Of a stretch of DNA of 14,501 bases, positions 1 to 7,027 are shown piece by piece. Origin of the DNA: Methanomicrobiaceae archaeon (GTDB lineage Archaea; Halobacteriota; Methanomicrobia; Methanomicrobiales; Methanomicrobiaceae); the NCBI GenBank assembly GCA_030628325.1, contig DAOVRB010000005.1:1-14501 (forward strand), written 5' to 3'. Numbering within the stretch: position 1 is the first letter of the stretch; each line of letters begins with the position of its first letter. The position numbers and the translations under genes were made by a program. Below the pieces are notes generated by a model. It saw only the letters and a list, made by a program, of their open reading frames with translations, did no database searches and was not told the DNA's origin.

Positions 1-100
1 TCAGGTGCTTTTATGCGGTAGGTTCCATCAAAGAACTGAATTTTTATATGATTGATTGGGATGGTGTTCATCAGTATCTGTTAATAGGTTTGGAACCAGA

Positions 101-110
101 TTTTTTATAT
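101..110 (+). promoter_or_regulatory. Probable TATA box of the DUF2098 gene
   Basis: The T-rich run TTTTTTATAT has archaeal TATA-box character. Its centre is about 27-30 bases before the ATG at 136, and no Shine-Dalgarno sequence precedes that ATG. The simplest reading is a leaderless or nearly leaderless transcript starting at the ATG. This is inference from spacing alone. Confidence 0.45.
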
Positions 111-135
111 CTTGGCCACCCCCAAACTATGTTGT

Positions 136-420
136 ATGAAAGAGGGAGAGATCAGTGTTGGCAGTAAAGTCCGCTATCCCCGCACAGGTTCGTCAGGAGT
201 TGTCGAAGAGATTACAGAGATTGGTGGTGTTTCTTTTGCCGGAATGGACTCTACCGGACTCTATTACAGGACAAGTGAACTGATTTTAGTTGAGGTGCTG
301 GACAGGAAGGAACATATTAGTGAAGTTGATGATCTTAAACGTTTCAAAAACAGAAAGACAGTCTCTTCGGAGGATATTGAAGAGGCGTTTGGGGACGTGA
401 GCGGGGTTGGCGCCGGATAA
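136..420 (+). CDS. DUF2098 family small conserved archaeal protein
   Basis: A 94-residue protein that I recognise as a DUF2098-type protein, a family of small conserved proteins of methanogens with no established function. The N-terminal half has the family look: a VGSKVRYPRTG start, then a Gly/Val-rich beta segment, then an LYYRTSELILVE segment, which suggests a compact SH3-like beta barrel. The C-terminal 35 residues are charged and probably flexible, ending in a Gly-rich tail. The frame is open back to a TTG at 112, but I chose the ATG at 136 because the homologous part begins there and the TATA box at 101-110 fits a leaderless start. The gene stands alone and converges on nikR. Function unknown. 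Confidence 0.75.
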   Translation: MKEGEISVGSKVRYPRTGSSGVVEEITEIGGVSFAGMDSTGLYYRTSELILVEVLDRKEHISEVDDLKRFKNRKTVSSEDIEEAFGDVSGVGAG

Positions 421-474
421 CTAAAAAAACCCTCTCTAAAATGGATAATGGCAATTGCCACTTTTATTACAGTC

Positions 475-507
475 AAAAACCAAACATTCCCTGAAGTCTG
501 GTCTTTT
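475..507. terminator. Hairpin between converging genes, candidate bidirectional terminator
   Basis: ACCAAAC (479-485) and GTCTGGT (496-502) form a 7-bp stem with one G-T pair and a 10-base loop. The hairpin is flanked by CTTTT on the plus side and, read on the minus strand, by TTTTT. It lies between the stops of the DUF2098 gene and nikR. A 12-bp perfect palindrome, TGGCAATTGCCA at 449-460 followed by CTTTT, may be an additional plus-strand stop signal. Confidence 0.45.
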
Positions 508-543
508 ACTATCCCACTCAGCCGGTAAGCAAATACTATCTGT

Positions 544-966
544 TCAATCCTCAATGGCTATTGTGGTCAGTTTTACTGACTCAACGCCTTTCTGTGCCAT
601 CAGGCGTTCGGCGATCTCTTTTATTATTCCGGCATCACCACGGAGGAGAATTATTTCAACGCATTTGTCATGACTAACGTGGGAATGAAGTGAAGACTGA
701 ATCACATTGAGGTAATTATGCTGGATGTCTGTTAAAATCTGCATGAGGCCCCGATGTTCATGGTCATACACCATTGTAATTACTCCCTGTCTGTCTCCTT
801 TGACGTCTGACATCCACTGGTAGTAGGTGATATAGCTCCGTATGGCATCCCTGATTCCTTCTGAACGGGATGAATAACCACGATATTCGAGGATGTCATC
901 AAATTTGTCAAGCAGATTTTTTGGAAGTGAAATTCCTATACGGGATAGATCATTGTCATGTGTCAT
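544..966 (-). CDS. nikR: NikR-type nickel-responsive transcriptional regulator
   Basis: A 140-residue protein with the full NikR architecture. Residues about 8-48 form a ribbon-helix-helix DNA-binding domain (RIGISLPKNLLDKFDDIL, then YSSRSEGIRDAIRSY). An ACT-like metal-sensing domain follows. The four high-affinity nickel ligands of the family are all in place: His83, His94, His96 and Cys102 (segment LHSHVSHDKCVE). NikR normally binds DNA as a tetramer when loaded with Ni and represses nickel uptake genes. Nickel homeostasis matters in methanogens for F430, hydrogenase and CODH. No nickel transporter is in the window, so its targets lie elsewhere or it controls itself. The ATG at 964-966 is preceded at 6 bases by GGTGA, and an AT-rich TATA candidate lies further upstream. 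Confidence 0.93.
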   Translation of the reverse strand: MTHDNDLSRIGISLPKNLLDKFDDILEYRGYSSRSEGIRDAIRSYITYYQWMSDVKGDRQGVITMVYDHEHRGLMQILTDIQHNYLNVIQSSLHSHVSHDKCVEIILLRGDAGIIKEIAERLMAQKGVESVKLTTIAIED

Positions 967-997
967 AAAAAGTCACCACTGGCAGGGTATTATTCAC

Positions 998-1058
998 CTA
1001 TATTTACTATGATGTATTATTACTATTTGTGTATATTGGTGTAACTCCTTCTTACTAT
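998..1058. promoter_or_regulatory. nikR promoter with three TTACTAT elements, candidate NikR operators
   Basis: Read on the minus strand, AAATATAGG (about 998-1005) is a plausible TATA box for nikR, 30-odd bases before its ATG. The heptamer TTACTAT occurs three times on the plus strand, at 1004-1010, 1020-1026 and 1052-1058. Start-to-start distances are 16 and 32 bases. The first copy abuts the TATA box in the position of the transcription factor B element. Regular spacing next to a tetrameric RHH regulator suggests a tandem operator. Binding by NikR is inferred, not shown. Confidence 0.45.
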
Positions 1059-1161
1059 GTGTGATAGAGGTGATGTTAGTGAGATTGAAAATATTGTCTG
1101 TTCTCTATCTCTCTAAAAGTCTCCTTTAGCAGTTGAGATGCAAATTGCAACAGGATGTTTG

Positions 1162-1186
1162 TACCTGCACAGAGCAGGTATAAGTA
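1162..1186 (+). promoter_or_regulatory. Perfect inverted repeat overlapping TATA-like box upstream of aIF2-gamma
   Basis: TACCTGC (1162-1168) and GCAGGTA (1174-1180) are perfect 7-bp inverted copies separated by ACAGA. The right arm runs into TATAAGTA (1179-1186), the best TATA-like sequence before the translation operon. The dyad could be an operator at the promoter of the long informational operon or a leader hairpin. The distance to the start at 1223 leaves room for a short leader containing GGAGG at 1207-1211. Confidence 0.4.
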
Positions 1187-1222
1187 GGGTTGTCATATAC
1201 TAATAAGGAGGTTTGAGTTCCA

Positions 1223-2458
1223 TTGAGTGATGCAGAAATACCAAGTGTCAATATAGGTCTTGTGGGCCATGTAGACCACGGAAAGACGACGCTTGTCTCC
1301 GGTCTGACAGGTGCATGGACAGACAGGCATAGTGAAGAGATAAAGCGCGGGATTTCAATTAGATTGGGATATGCGGATGCGACGTTCTATAAGTGCCCAA
1401 AATGTGAGGGTGCTGATGCATATTCTACAGATAAAAAATGCCCGGAATGTGGGTCAAAGTGTGAACCAATCAGAACGATTTCTTTTGTAGATGCTCCGGG
1501 CCACGAAACGCTAATGGCTACCATGCTTTCGGGTTCTGCTCTGATGGACGGTGCCATGCTTGTGATAGCGGCCAACGAAAAATGCCCGCAACCACAGACT
1601 AAAGAACACTTAATGGCACTGGAACTTGTCGGGATTAAAAATATCGTTATTGTTCAGAATAAGATTGATGTCGTTCCTCAGGAAGATGCGATCGCACATT
1701 ATCACCAGATAAAGAAATTTATAAAAGGTACAATTGCTGAAAATGCACCAATAATACCTGTTTCTGCACAGAAAAAAATAAATATTGGTGCATTGATTCA
1801 GGCTCTTGACAAGTACATCCCCGAACCCGGACGTGATCCTGAAGATGAACCGCTGATGCTGATTGCACGCTCATTTGACGTTAATAAACCTGGATGCAAC
1901 TGGCGCGATGTAAAAGGTGGCGTTATTGGGGGATCGCTGACACAGGGTATATTCAGAGAGGGTGACGATATTGAGATCAGGCCTGGTTATAAAGAACAGA
2001 TTGAAAACCAGATTGTCTGGGAACCGGTACTTACAAAAATTTCTTCAATAAATGCGGGGTCAAAGAAAGTCTTTGAGGGTACTCCCGGCGGACTTCTTGG
2101 CATTGGAACGAAACTTGATCCGGCTTTGACAAAGAGTGACACACTTGGCGGACAGGTGGCAGGCCATGTTGGCAAACTTCCACCTGTCTGGAATCGCCTC
2201 ACGTTTAAGGTTAAGCTGATGAACCGCGTGGTGGGTGCAAATGATGAGTTCATAATTGAACCTCTGCGTCATAAGGAACCACTTATGCTCTCTGTTGGTA
2301 CAGCAGTCACTGTAGGCGTAGTTGTAAACACTAAGAAGGATCTCGCCGAAGTTATACTGAAAAGGCCGGTCTGTGCGAAAGTGGGTTCAGGTATTGCCGT
2401 CAGCAGGCAGGTTGGCGGCCGGTGGCGCCTGATCGGAATGGGAACACTGGTCGAGTGA
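1223..2458 (+). CDS. Translation initiation factor aIF2, gamma subunit (GTPase)
   Basis: A 411-residue GTPase, the usual length for archaeal aIF2-gamma, which carries initiator Met-tRNA to the small ribosomal subunit together with the alpha and beta subunits. Visible motifs are the G1 loop GHVDHGKT (15-22), a family-specific zinc knuckle with CPKC (58-61) and CPECGSKC (73-80), G3 DAPGHE (90-95) and G4 NKID (146-149). The two C-terminal beta-barrel domains follow. The start is a TTG at 1223, preceded by GGAGG at 1207-1211, and no nearby in-frame ATG fits the conserved N-terminus. It is the first gene of the cluster. Its TGA overlaps the GTG of the next gene by 4 bases, suggesting coupled translation. 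Confidence 0.97.
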   Translation: MSDAEIPSVNIGLVGHVDHGKTTLVSGLTGAWTDRHSEEIKRGISIRLGYADATFYKCPKCEGADAYSTDKKCPECGSKCEPIRTISFVDAPGHETLMATMLSGSALMDGAMLVIAANEKCPQPQTKEHLMALELVGIKNIVIVQNKIDVVPQEDAIAHYHQIKKFIKGTIAENAPIIPVSAQKKINIGALIQALDKYIPEPGRDPEDEPLMLIARSFDVNKPGCNWRDVKGGVIGGSLTQGIFREGDDIEIRPGYKEQIENQIVWEPVLTKISSINAGSKKVFEGTPGGLLGIGTKLDPALTKSDTLGGQVAGHVGKLPPVWNRLTFKVKLMNRVVGANDEFIIEPLRHKEPLMLSVGTAVTVGVVVNTKKDLAEVILKRPVCAKVGSGIAVSRQVGGRWRLIGMGTLVE

Positions 2459-2835
2459 AAGTACTACTGGATACAAATGCACTGATGATGCCTGCTCAGT
2501 TTGGTGTGGACATCTTCAGTGAAATTGAACTCCTCATTGGAGCATATGAACCTGTAATCCTTGAAGATGTAATGTCTGAGCTGAAGGGGATTTCAAACGG
2601 GCACGGGCGTGACGCTGCTTCCGCCCGTGTGGCCCTTTCACTCAGTGAAAGATGCACAATAGATGCCAGCAGGCACAGGGATCTCCCTGTTGATGAGAGA
2701 CTGCTTATTTATGCTGAAGAAAGAGGATGTGTGGTTGTAACAAATGACAGGAAACTCAGAACTATTCTTCTTGAGCATAAAATTGATGTAATCTATTTAA
2801 GAAAGCAAAAGAAACTGGAAATATTTAGGGGCTAA
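2455..2835 (+). CDS. PIN-domain endoribonuclease, FCF1/Utp24-like (COG1412 type)
   Basis: A 126-residue single-domain PIN protein. Conserved acidic metal ligands are visible: Asp6 in VLLDTNALM, Glu in DVMSELKGIS, Asp in HGRDAASARVAL and Asp in the VVTNDRKLR segment. The fold is that of Mg-dependent single-strand RNases. Archaeal relatives in this operon position resemble eukaryotic Fcf1/Utp24, which cleaves pre-18S rRNA, so a role in 16S maturation is a reasonable inference, but toxin-like VapC use cannot be excluded. No antitoxin gene adjoins it. I chose the GTG at 2455, which overlaps the preceding TGA as GTGA and begins right at the conserved beta-strand. An upstream in-frame ATG at 2422 lies inside aIF2-gamma and adds unconserved residues. 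Confidence 0.85.
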   Translation: MKVLLDTNALMMPAQFGVDIFSEIELLIGAYEPVILEDVMSELKGISNGHGRDAASARVALSLSERCTIDASRHRDLPVDERLLIYAEERGCVVVTNDRKLRTILLEHKIDVIYLRKQKKLEIFRG

Positions 2836-2849
2836 TTCCGGGTGAAATT

Positions 2850-3422
2850 ATGTACTATAAAATGATACTTGTTGATAAAGTGAGGGTGCCGGCAGAACTT
2901 TTAGGGGAAGACCTGAGGAAAGTCTCTCTTGATATCCTGCAAAAACAGTTTGAAGGGTCGATTGATAAATCAATTGGAATATTTATCGCAGTAACTGATA
3001 TTTTAGAGCTGGGAGAAGGCGATATTGTCCCGGGTGACGGTGCAGTATATTACTATGTAAAATTTGAAGCAGTTGTACTCCGTCTTGCGCTTCAGGAGAT
3101 TATTTGTGGTGAAGTTGTTGAGGTCATAAGTTTCGGTGCATTTGTCTCACTTGGGCCGATTGATGCCATGCTTCATGTAAGTCAGATATCTGATGATTAT
3201 ATCAATTATGATGAGAAGAACGCCCGGCTTGTATGTCAGGAGTCTCACCGGCAGATCGCTGTTGGAGATATCATGCGTTCCAGAATTGTAGCTCTGTCTC
3301 TGTCAGAGCGTGATCCCCGTGAGAGTAAGATTGGACTTACGATGCGTCAGGCAGGTCTTGGCACAGAGAACTGGCTTACTGAAGAATTTGAGAAGGAGTC
3401 TCCTGAAAATGCCACCGCGTAA
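2850..3422 (+). CDS. DNA-directed RNA polymerase subunit Rpo7 (RpoE')
   Basis: A 190-residue homologue of eukaryotic Rpb7. The N-terminal RNP-like domain starts with YYKMILVDKVRVPAELLG and covers about residues 1-80. A C-terminal S1/OB RNA-binding domain follows, marked by GEVVEVISFGAFVSLG and MLHVSQISDDYINYD. Rpo7 pairs with Rpo4 to form the polymerase stalk, which binds nascent RNA and helps open the promoter. The ATG at 2850 is preceded by GGTGA at 2841-2845, 14 bases after the PIN gene stop. Its 3' end overlaps the Spt4 start by 14 bases. Gene order aIF2-gamma, PIN, rpoE1, spt4 is a well-known archaeal arrangement. Confidence 0.95.
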   Translation: MYYKMILVDKVRVPAELLGEDLRKVSLDILQKQFEGSIDKSIGIFIAVTDILELGEGDIVPGDGAVYYYVKFEAVVLRLALQEIICGEVVEVISFGAFVSLGPIDAMLHVSQISDDYINYDEKNARLVCQESHRQIAVGDIMRSRIVALSLSERDPRESKIGLTMRQAGLGTENWLTEEFEKESPENATA

Positions 3423-3612
3423 AAAGAAACAGCAAAAGGTATGCCGCAACTGCAACCGGGTTGTTGATGGTGAGGCATGTGTTGTATGCGGGAGCAATAA
3501 CCTGAGTGATGACTGGGCAGGTTATCTTGTTGTTATTGATCCAAAGAATTCGGAGATAGCAAAAAAGCTTGGTATTGAGTTGCCCGGTCGTTTTGCACTG
3601 AAGGTTCGCTGA
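3409..3612 (+). CDS. spt4: Transcription elongation factor Spt4 (RpoE'')
   Basis: A 67-residue zinc protein. Its basic N-terminus (PPRKKKQQK) is followed by a zinc ribbon made of CRNC and CVVC and then the Spt4 core DDWAGYLVVIDPKNSEIAKKLGI. Spt4 pairs with Spt5 to keep RNA polymerase processive. The ATG at 3409 lies inside the end of rpo7 (14-base overlap), with GGAG about 10 bases upstream. The frame is open further upstream but that part is rpo7 read out of frame. Its TGA shares one base with the next ATG (TGATG), so translation is probably coupled. Confidence 0.93.
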   Translation: MPPRKKKQQKVCRNCNRVVDGEACVVCGSNNLSDDWAGYLVVIDPKNSEIAKKLGIELPGRFALKVR

Positions 3613-4103
3613 TGCTGATCCTCCCCCTGGAGCATAGGGGTAGATTTAAAGAACCTTTTGGAATATTATTCTCCAGTATAAAAGAGGCTCTCCCTGAGAT
3701 TACCGGCAGGAAAATATATTCAGTTGGTGATGTTGTCACTCACAATCTGATAAAAGCCGGTATAGTTCCTGATATTGCTGTAATTGACGGCAACACCATG
3801 AGGCAACCCTGCAATTGTATGCAACCCGTACTGTCCCCGCGGATTGATGTAAAAAATCCTGCCGGGATGATCACAGATGAGCTTATTGAAGCTTTGAAGG
3901 TTTCTGTGTCTGTAAATCCGGTACTTGTATTTGTTGATGGTGAAGAGGATCTGGCAGTAATTCCTCTGGTCATCAGTGCTCCGGACGGTTCTGTAATCCT
4001 GTATGGACAGCCTGATGAGGGTGTTGTTGTACTGGTGGTTGATGCTTCTGCCAGAGTTAAGGCAGAAGAGCTGTTGGCGCTCTTTGAATATGTTTCAGAA
4101 TAA
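3612..4103 (+). CDS. GTP-dependent dephospho-CoA kinase (DUF359)
   Basis: A 163-residue protein of the DUF359/COG1909 family, the archaeal GTP-dependent dephospho-CoA kinase that makes CoA by phosphorylating the 3'-OH of the ribose. It is unrelated to bacterial CoaE. Family hallmarks are the SVGDVVTHNLIKAGIVPDI segment, followed by VIDGNTMR, and further on VFVDGEEDLAVIPLV and YGQPDEGVV. No classical P-loop is seen, as expected for the family. It starts at the TGATG junction with spt4, so it belongs to the same transcript and links the final step of CoA synthesis to the translation/transcription operon. Length and start agree with the family. Confidence 0.9.
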   Translation: MLILPLEHRGRFKEPFGILFSSIKEALPEITGRKIYSVGDVVTHNLIKAGIVPDIAVIDGNTMRQPCNCMQPVLSPRIDVKNPAGMITDELIEALKVSVSVNPVLVFVDGEEDLAVIPLVISAPDGSVILYGQPDEGVVVLVVDASARVKAEELLALFEYVSE

Positions 4104-4123
4104 GAGATCCTGCGATCACGATA

Positions 4124-4134
4124 GTTTAAATAAA
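4124..4134 (+). promoter_or_regulatory. Possible internal promoter before S24e
   Basis: The 58-base gap after the dephospho-CoA kinase contains GTTTAAATAAA, an archaeal TATA-like box about 28 bases before the likely leader of the S24e gene. The other gaps in the cluster are shorter or absent. It suggests the ribosomal protein genes can also be transcribed separately. Confidence 0.35.
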
Positions 4135-4161
4135 TCTGTTGACAATGTTTGAGGGATATTG

Positions 4162-4464
4162 ATGGACTTCGAATTTACCAGAGATAACAAAAATGAGCTT
4201 TTAAACAGAAGAGAGCTCCAGTTTGTCCTTACATTTGATGGGGCAACGCCATCCAGAAGGGAAATTATAGGTAAGGTGTGTGCTCTTAAGAATGTGAGTG
4301 AGAACTTTGCTGTGCTGGATTCCATTAAGCAGGGTTTTGGAAAGCAGGAACTTGAGGGCATGATACGTATCTATGAAGATGAAGAGAGCAGAAACAAGGT
4401 TGAACTGAAACATCTGATTGTGCGTACCGCAGGGTCTGGAAAAGGCGCAGAAGAAGGAGCCTGA
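4162..4464 (+). CDS. 30S ribosomal protein S24e
   Basis: A 100-residue protein with the S24e signature: the N-terminal beta strand DFEFTRDNKNELLNRRELQF, then HxGxTPSRxEI-like TFDGATPSRREIIGKVCA, then the KQGFGKQELEGMIRIYED motif typical of S24e. It is part of the small subunit in archaea and eukaryotes. A TTG at 4159 is immediately upstream in frame, but the ATG at 4162 is the natural start, with GAGGG about 9 bases upstream. It is followed after 4 bases by the S27ae start, the usual archaeal pairing. Confidence 0.95.
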   Translation: MDFEFTRDNKNELLNRRELQFVLTFDGATPSRREIIGKVCALKNVSENFAVLDSIKQGFGKQELEGMIRIYEDEESRNKVELKHLIVRTAGSGKGAEEGA

Positions 4465-4468
4465 GGTT

Positions 4469-4624
4469 ATGGCACTTAAGCGCTCGACATACTATAAAAT
4501 TGAAGGCGATCTGGCGGTCCCGCAGCGGAGGAACTGTCCGCGCTGTGGTCCTGGTGTGTTCATGGCAGATCATGGAGACCGTCAGGCATGCGGTAAATGT
4601 GGATATACTGAATTTAAGAAATAA
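4469..4624 (+). CDS. 30S ribosomal protein S27ae (zinc ribbon)
   Basis: A 51-residue ribosomal protein. A KRSTYYKIEGD start leads into a zinc ribbon with CPRC and CGKC spaced by about 15 residues (NCPRCGPGVFMADHGDRQAC, then GKCGYTEF). This is the archaeal stand-alone form of the protein that is fused to ubiquitin in eukaryotes. The ATG at 4469 has GAGGT right before it. The open frame upstream overlaps S24e and is not conserved. Confidence 0.95.
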   Translation: MALKRSTYYKIEGDLAVPQRRNCPRCGPGVFMADHGDRQACGKCGYTEFKK

Positions 4625-4630
4625 TTTAAA

Positions 4631-6211
4631 ATGCCTGATTCGGGCCAGATTCTTGGGATTGAGGGGACTGCGTGGAACCTCAGTGCCGCTCTTTTCGGTG
4701 ATTGCGTAATTACCCAGTACTCTAATCCATATAGGCCGCCCCATGGTGGAATTCATCCACGTGAAGCAGCGCAGCATCATGCATCTGTAATGAAAGAAGT
4801 GATATCCAGGGTACTTACAGATTCGGATGAGATCAGAGGTATTGCTTTTTCACAGGGCCCGGGTCTTGGGCCATGCTTAAGGACTGTTGCCACAGCCGCG
4901 CGTTCACTTGCCCTTGCATTTGATGTGCCACTGATTGGTGTTAACCACTGTGTGGCTCACATTGAAATCGGGCGCTGGGCGACAGGGTGTGTGGACCCGA
5001 TAGTGCTCTACGCGAGTGGTGCAAATACGCAGGTGCTTGGATTTTTGAACTCACGTTACCGTATATTTGGTGAAACACTCGATATAGGGGTTGGTAACGG
5101 GCTTGACAAATTCGCGCGAAAGCACAATCTCCCACACCCGGGCGGGCCGTTAATTGAAAAGCTCGCTAAAGGGGGATCACCTGTTGATCTGCCTTATACA
5201 GTAAAAGGGATGGACCTTGCGTTTTCAGGTCTTGTGAGTGCGGCGTTTGATTGTGGTGCGCCACTTGAGGATGCATGTGCAGGTCTTCAGGAGACTGCGT
5301 TTGCCATGTGTGTGGAGGTCACGGAACGTGCTCTTGCACATGCCGGCAAGGATGAGGTTCTCCTTGTTGGTGGTGTGGGTGCAAATCGACGCCTGCAGGA
5401 GATGTTAAAGGCGATGTGTGAAGAGCGTGGTGCATCTTTCTACGTGCCCGAAAATCGTTATATTGGTGACAACGGTGCCATGATCGCCCTTACGGGGAAG
5501 ATCATGCTGGAGGCAGGTCAGACAATTCCTGTTGATGATTCAAGGGTCATCCCCGGTTTTCGGTCAGATGATGTGGAAGTGACCTGGCGTTCTGATACTG
5601 GTGATCTTGCATACCATCATGCTAATGTACTGGATGAGAATGGTGCGCGTGGTGCCGAGGCGGTTATTGAATTCAGGGGTTCTGATGTTGTCAAGCGACG
5701 TCTCCCCAAGGGATACCGTGTCGCGTCACTTGACAGGCGGCTTATAGCTGAGAGGACACGGGCGGAGGCGAAACTTATTGCTGCTGCCCGGAGGGCTGGT
5801 GTTGCAACACCTGTTATCAGGGATATTACTCCTGACAGTATTGTCATGGAATATGTGGAAGGAGATCTCCTGAAACATGTCTTAATTTCACAAAATGTCC
5901 GCCTTGCAGGTGAGGTGGTCGGGAAACTGCACAGGAGTGGAATTGTTCACGGTGATCTGACAACAAGCAATATGATAATTCACAACGGGAGGTGTGTGCT
6001 GATAGATTTTGGTCTTTCACATGTTTCAGCCGAACTGGAATCCCGTGGTGTGGATATTCATGTATTTTTCCAGACCCTTGAGAGCACCTCATCAGACTAT
6101 AGGGAACTCATATCTGCATTTGTCAGTGGTTATAAGAATACCTTTAATGAGGGTGCACAGGATGTCCTTGAGAGGGTTAATGAGATTAAGATGAGGGGCA
6201 GGTACCTGTGA
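4631..6211 (+). CDS. Fused Kae1 (tRNA t6A37 threonylcarbamoyltransferase) and Bud32 kinase
   Basis: A 526-residue two-domain protein. Residues 1-320 are Kae1/TsaD/Qri7, which transfers threonylcarbamoyl from TC-AMP to A37 of ANN-decoding tRNAs. The metal-binding pair His106 and His110 (NHCVAH), the GGVGANRRL segment (247-255) and Asp280 in YIGDNGAM are visible. Residues about 340-526 are Bud32, an atypical small kinase/ATPase with a Lys near 356-360, EYVEGD (407-412), the catalytic HGDLTTSN (440-447) and DFG (459-461). Both are KEOPS subunits. The fused form is known from several euryarchaea such as Methanocaldococcus. The ATG at 4631 lies 6 bases after S27ae. The final TGA overlaps the next GTG by 4 bases. 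Confidence 0.96.
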   Translation: MPDSGQILGIEGTAWNLSAALFGDCVITQYSNPYRPPHGGIHPREAAQHHASVMKEVISRVLTDSDEIRGIAFSQGPGLGPCLRTVATAARSLALAFDVPLIGVNHCVAHIEIGRWATGCVDPIVLYASGANTQVLGFLNSRYRIFGETLDIGVGNGLDKFARKHNLPHPGGPLIEKLAKGGSPVDLPYTVKGMDLAFSGLVSAAFDCGAPLEDACAGLQETAFAMCVEVTERALAHAGKDEVLLVGGVGANRRLQEMLKAMCEERGASFYVPENRYIGDNGAMIALTGKIMLEAGQTIPVDDSRVIPGFRSDDVEVTWRSDTGDLAYHHANVLDENGARGAEAVIEFRGSDVVKRRLPKGYRVASLDRRLIAERTRAEAKLIAAARRAGVATPVIRDITPDSIVMEYVEGDLLKHVLISQNVRLAGEVVGKLHRSGIVHGDLTTSNMIIHNGRCVLIDFGLSHVSAELESRGVDIHVFFQTLESTSSDYRELISAFVSGYKNTFNEGAQDVLERVNEIKMRGRYL

Positions 6212-6756
6212 AGATTACGATTGTTACCAGCAATGAAAACAAGGCGCGTGAGGTTGCCGCATTTTTCGGTGACCGTGTGGAGGTCTGTCATGTGGCACTT
6301 GAATGTCCGGAGTTCCGTGACAATGATGTGGGGAATATTGCCCGTGAGAAGGCCCGGTTTGCGTATGAACAGCTAAAAATTCCTGTGATCGTTGATGACA
6401 CCGGTTTTTTTATTGAGAGTTTAAACGGTTTTCCCGGCCCTTATGCGGCATATGTGCTTGATACGATCGGGATGTCTGGTATTTTACGTCTGATGGAAGG
6501 CGTGGATAACAGGGGTGCATATTTTGAGACTGCCATTGCATATGCGGATCTGAATGGTATCAGGATTTTTTCCGGGAGGCTGGAAGGCAAAATTGTAAAC
6601 CCTCGTGGGGCGGGGGGTTTTGGATATGATCCTATATTTGAAGTTGACAGAAAGACCCTTGCGGAGATTGATCTTCAGGAAAAATCTCTCATATCACACC
6701 GTGGACTGGCGCTTGCGGCGTTTGGTAAGTGGGTGGATGAGGAACTTTTGCAGTAG
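6208..6756 (+). CDS. RdgB/HAM1-type non-canonical purine NTP pyrophosphatase (XTP/dITP)
   Basis: A 182-residue Ham1/RdgB-family enzyme that hydrolyses dITP, ITP and XTP to the monophosphates and so cleans the nucleotide pool. Signatures are TSNENKAREV (7-16), the metal site DDTGFFIESLNGFPGPYA (63-80), GGFGYDPIF (136-144) and SHRGLALAAFGKW (163-175). The start is the GTG at 6208, which overlaps the Kae1-Bud32 stop as GTGA. Length is normal for the family. The link with kae1-bud32 is seen in other archaea and may only reflect operon economy. Confidence 0.95.
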   Translation: MKITIVTSNENKAREVAAFFGDRVEVCHVALECPEFRDNDVGNIAREKARFAYEQLKIPVIVDDTGFFIESLNGFPGPYAAYVLDTIGMSGILRLMEGVDNRGAYFETAIAYADLNGIRIFSGRLEGKIVNPRGAGGFGYDPIFEVDRKTLAEIDLQEKSLISHRGLALAAFGKWVDEELLQ

Positions 6757-6841
6757 GATTGTAACTCTGGTTGCAGTTGTATCCAAACTCTTAATATCGT
6801 GAACAACATTGTATAAAGAACTAAATACAGGATGAGGAATT

Positions 6842-6988
6842 ATGGCACGATTTGCTGAAGCTGAGGAACGTTTACTCAATAAAAAAATATGCATGAAATG
6901 TAATGCAAGGAACGCACCACGGGCAACAAGTTGCCGCAAGTGTGGTTACAAGAATCTCAGAACAAAATCAAAGGAAAGAAAAGGATAA
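6842..6988 (+). CDS. 50S ribosomal protein L40e
   Basis: A 48-residue protein. It begins ARFAEAEERLLNKKICMKCN and has a four-Cys zinc ribbon, Cys17 and Cys20, then Cys31 and Cys34 (CRKCGY), with a Lys/Arg-rich tail. This matches archaeal L40e in length and pattern. The ATG at 6842 is preceded by GATGAGG. It lies 85 bases after the pyrophosphatase gene. That gap holds AT-rich TATA-like stretches (6789-6797 and 6811-6818), so it may have its own promoter while also ending the operon. Confidence 0.93.
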   Translation: MARFAEAEERLLNKKICMKCNARNAPRATSCRKCGYKNLRTKSKERKG

Positions 6989-6995
6989 TATTTTT

Positions 6996-7026
6996 GGCGC
7001 CTTTTTTCAGGCGTTTTACATTTTTT
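6996..7026 (+). terminator. Hairpin and T-runs after L40e
   Basis: CGCCT (6998-7002) and AGGCG (7009-7013) form a stem, extended by two G-T pairs, with loop TTTTTC. TTTT follows and a further TTTTTT run lies at 7021-7026. It sits between the L40e stop and the converging DUF1917 gene, so it closes the translation operon. Confidence 0.6.
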
Positions 7027-7027
7027 G

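Noticed and set aside
4325..4780. Long minus-strand frame opposite S24e, S27ae and the Kae1 start
   Set aside because: It is antisense to three well-supported genes and has no family features.
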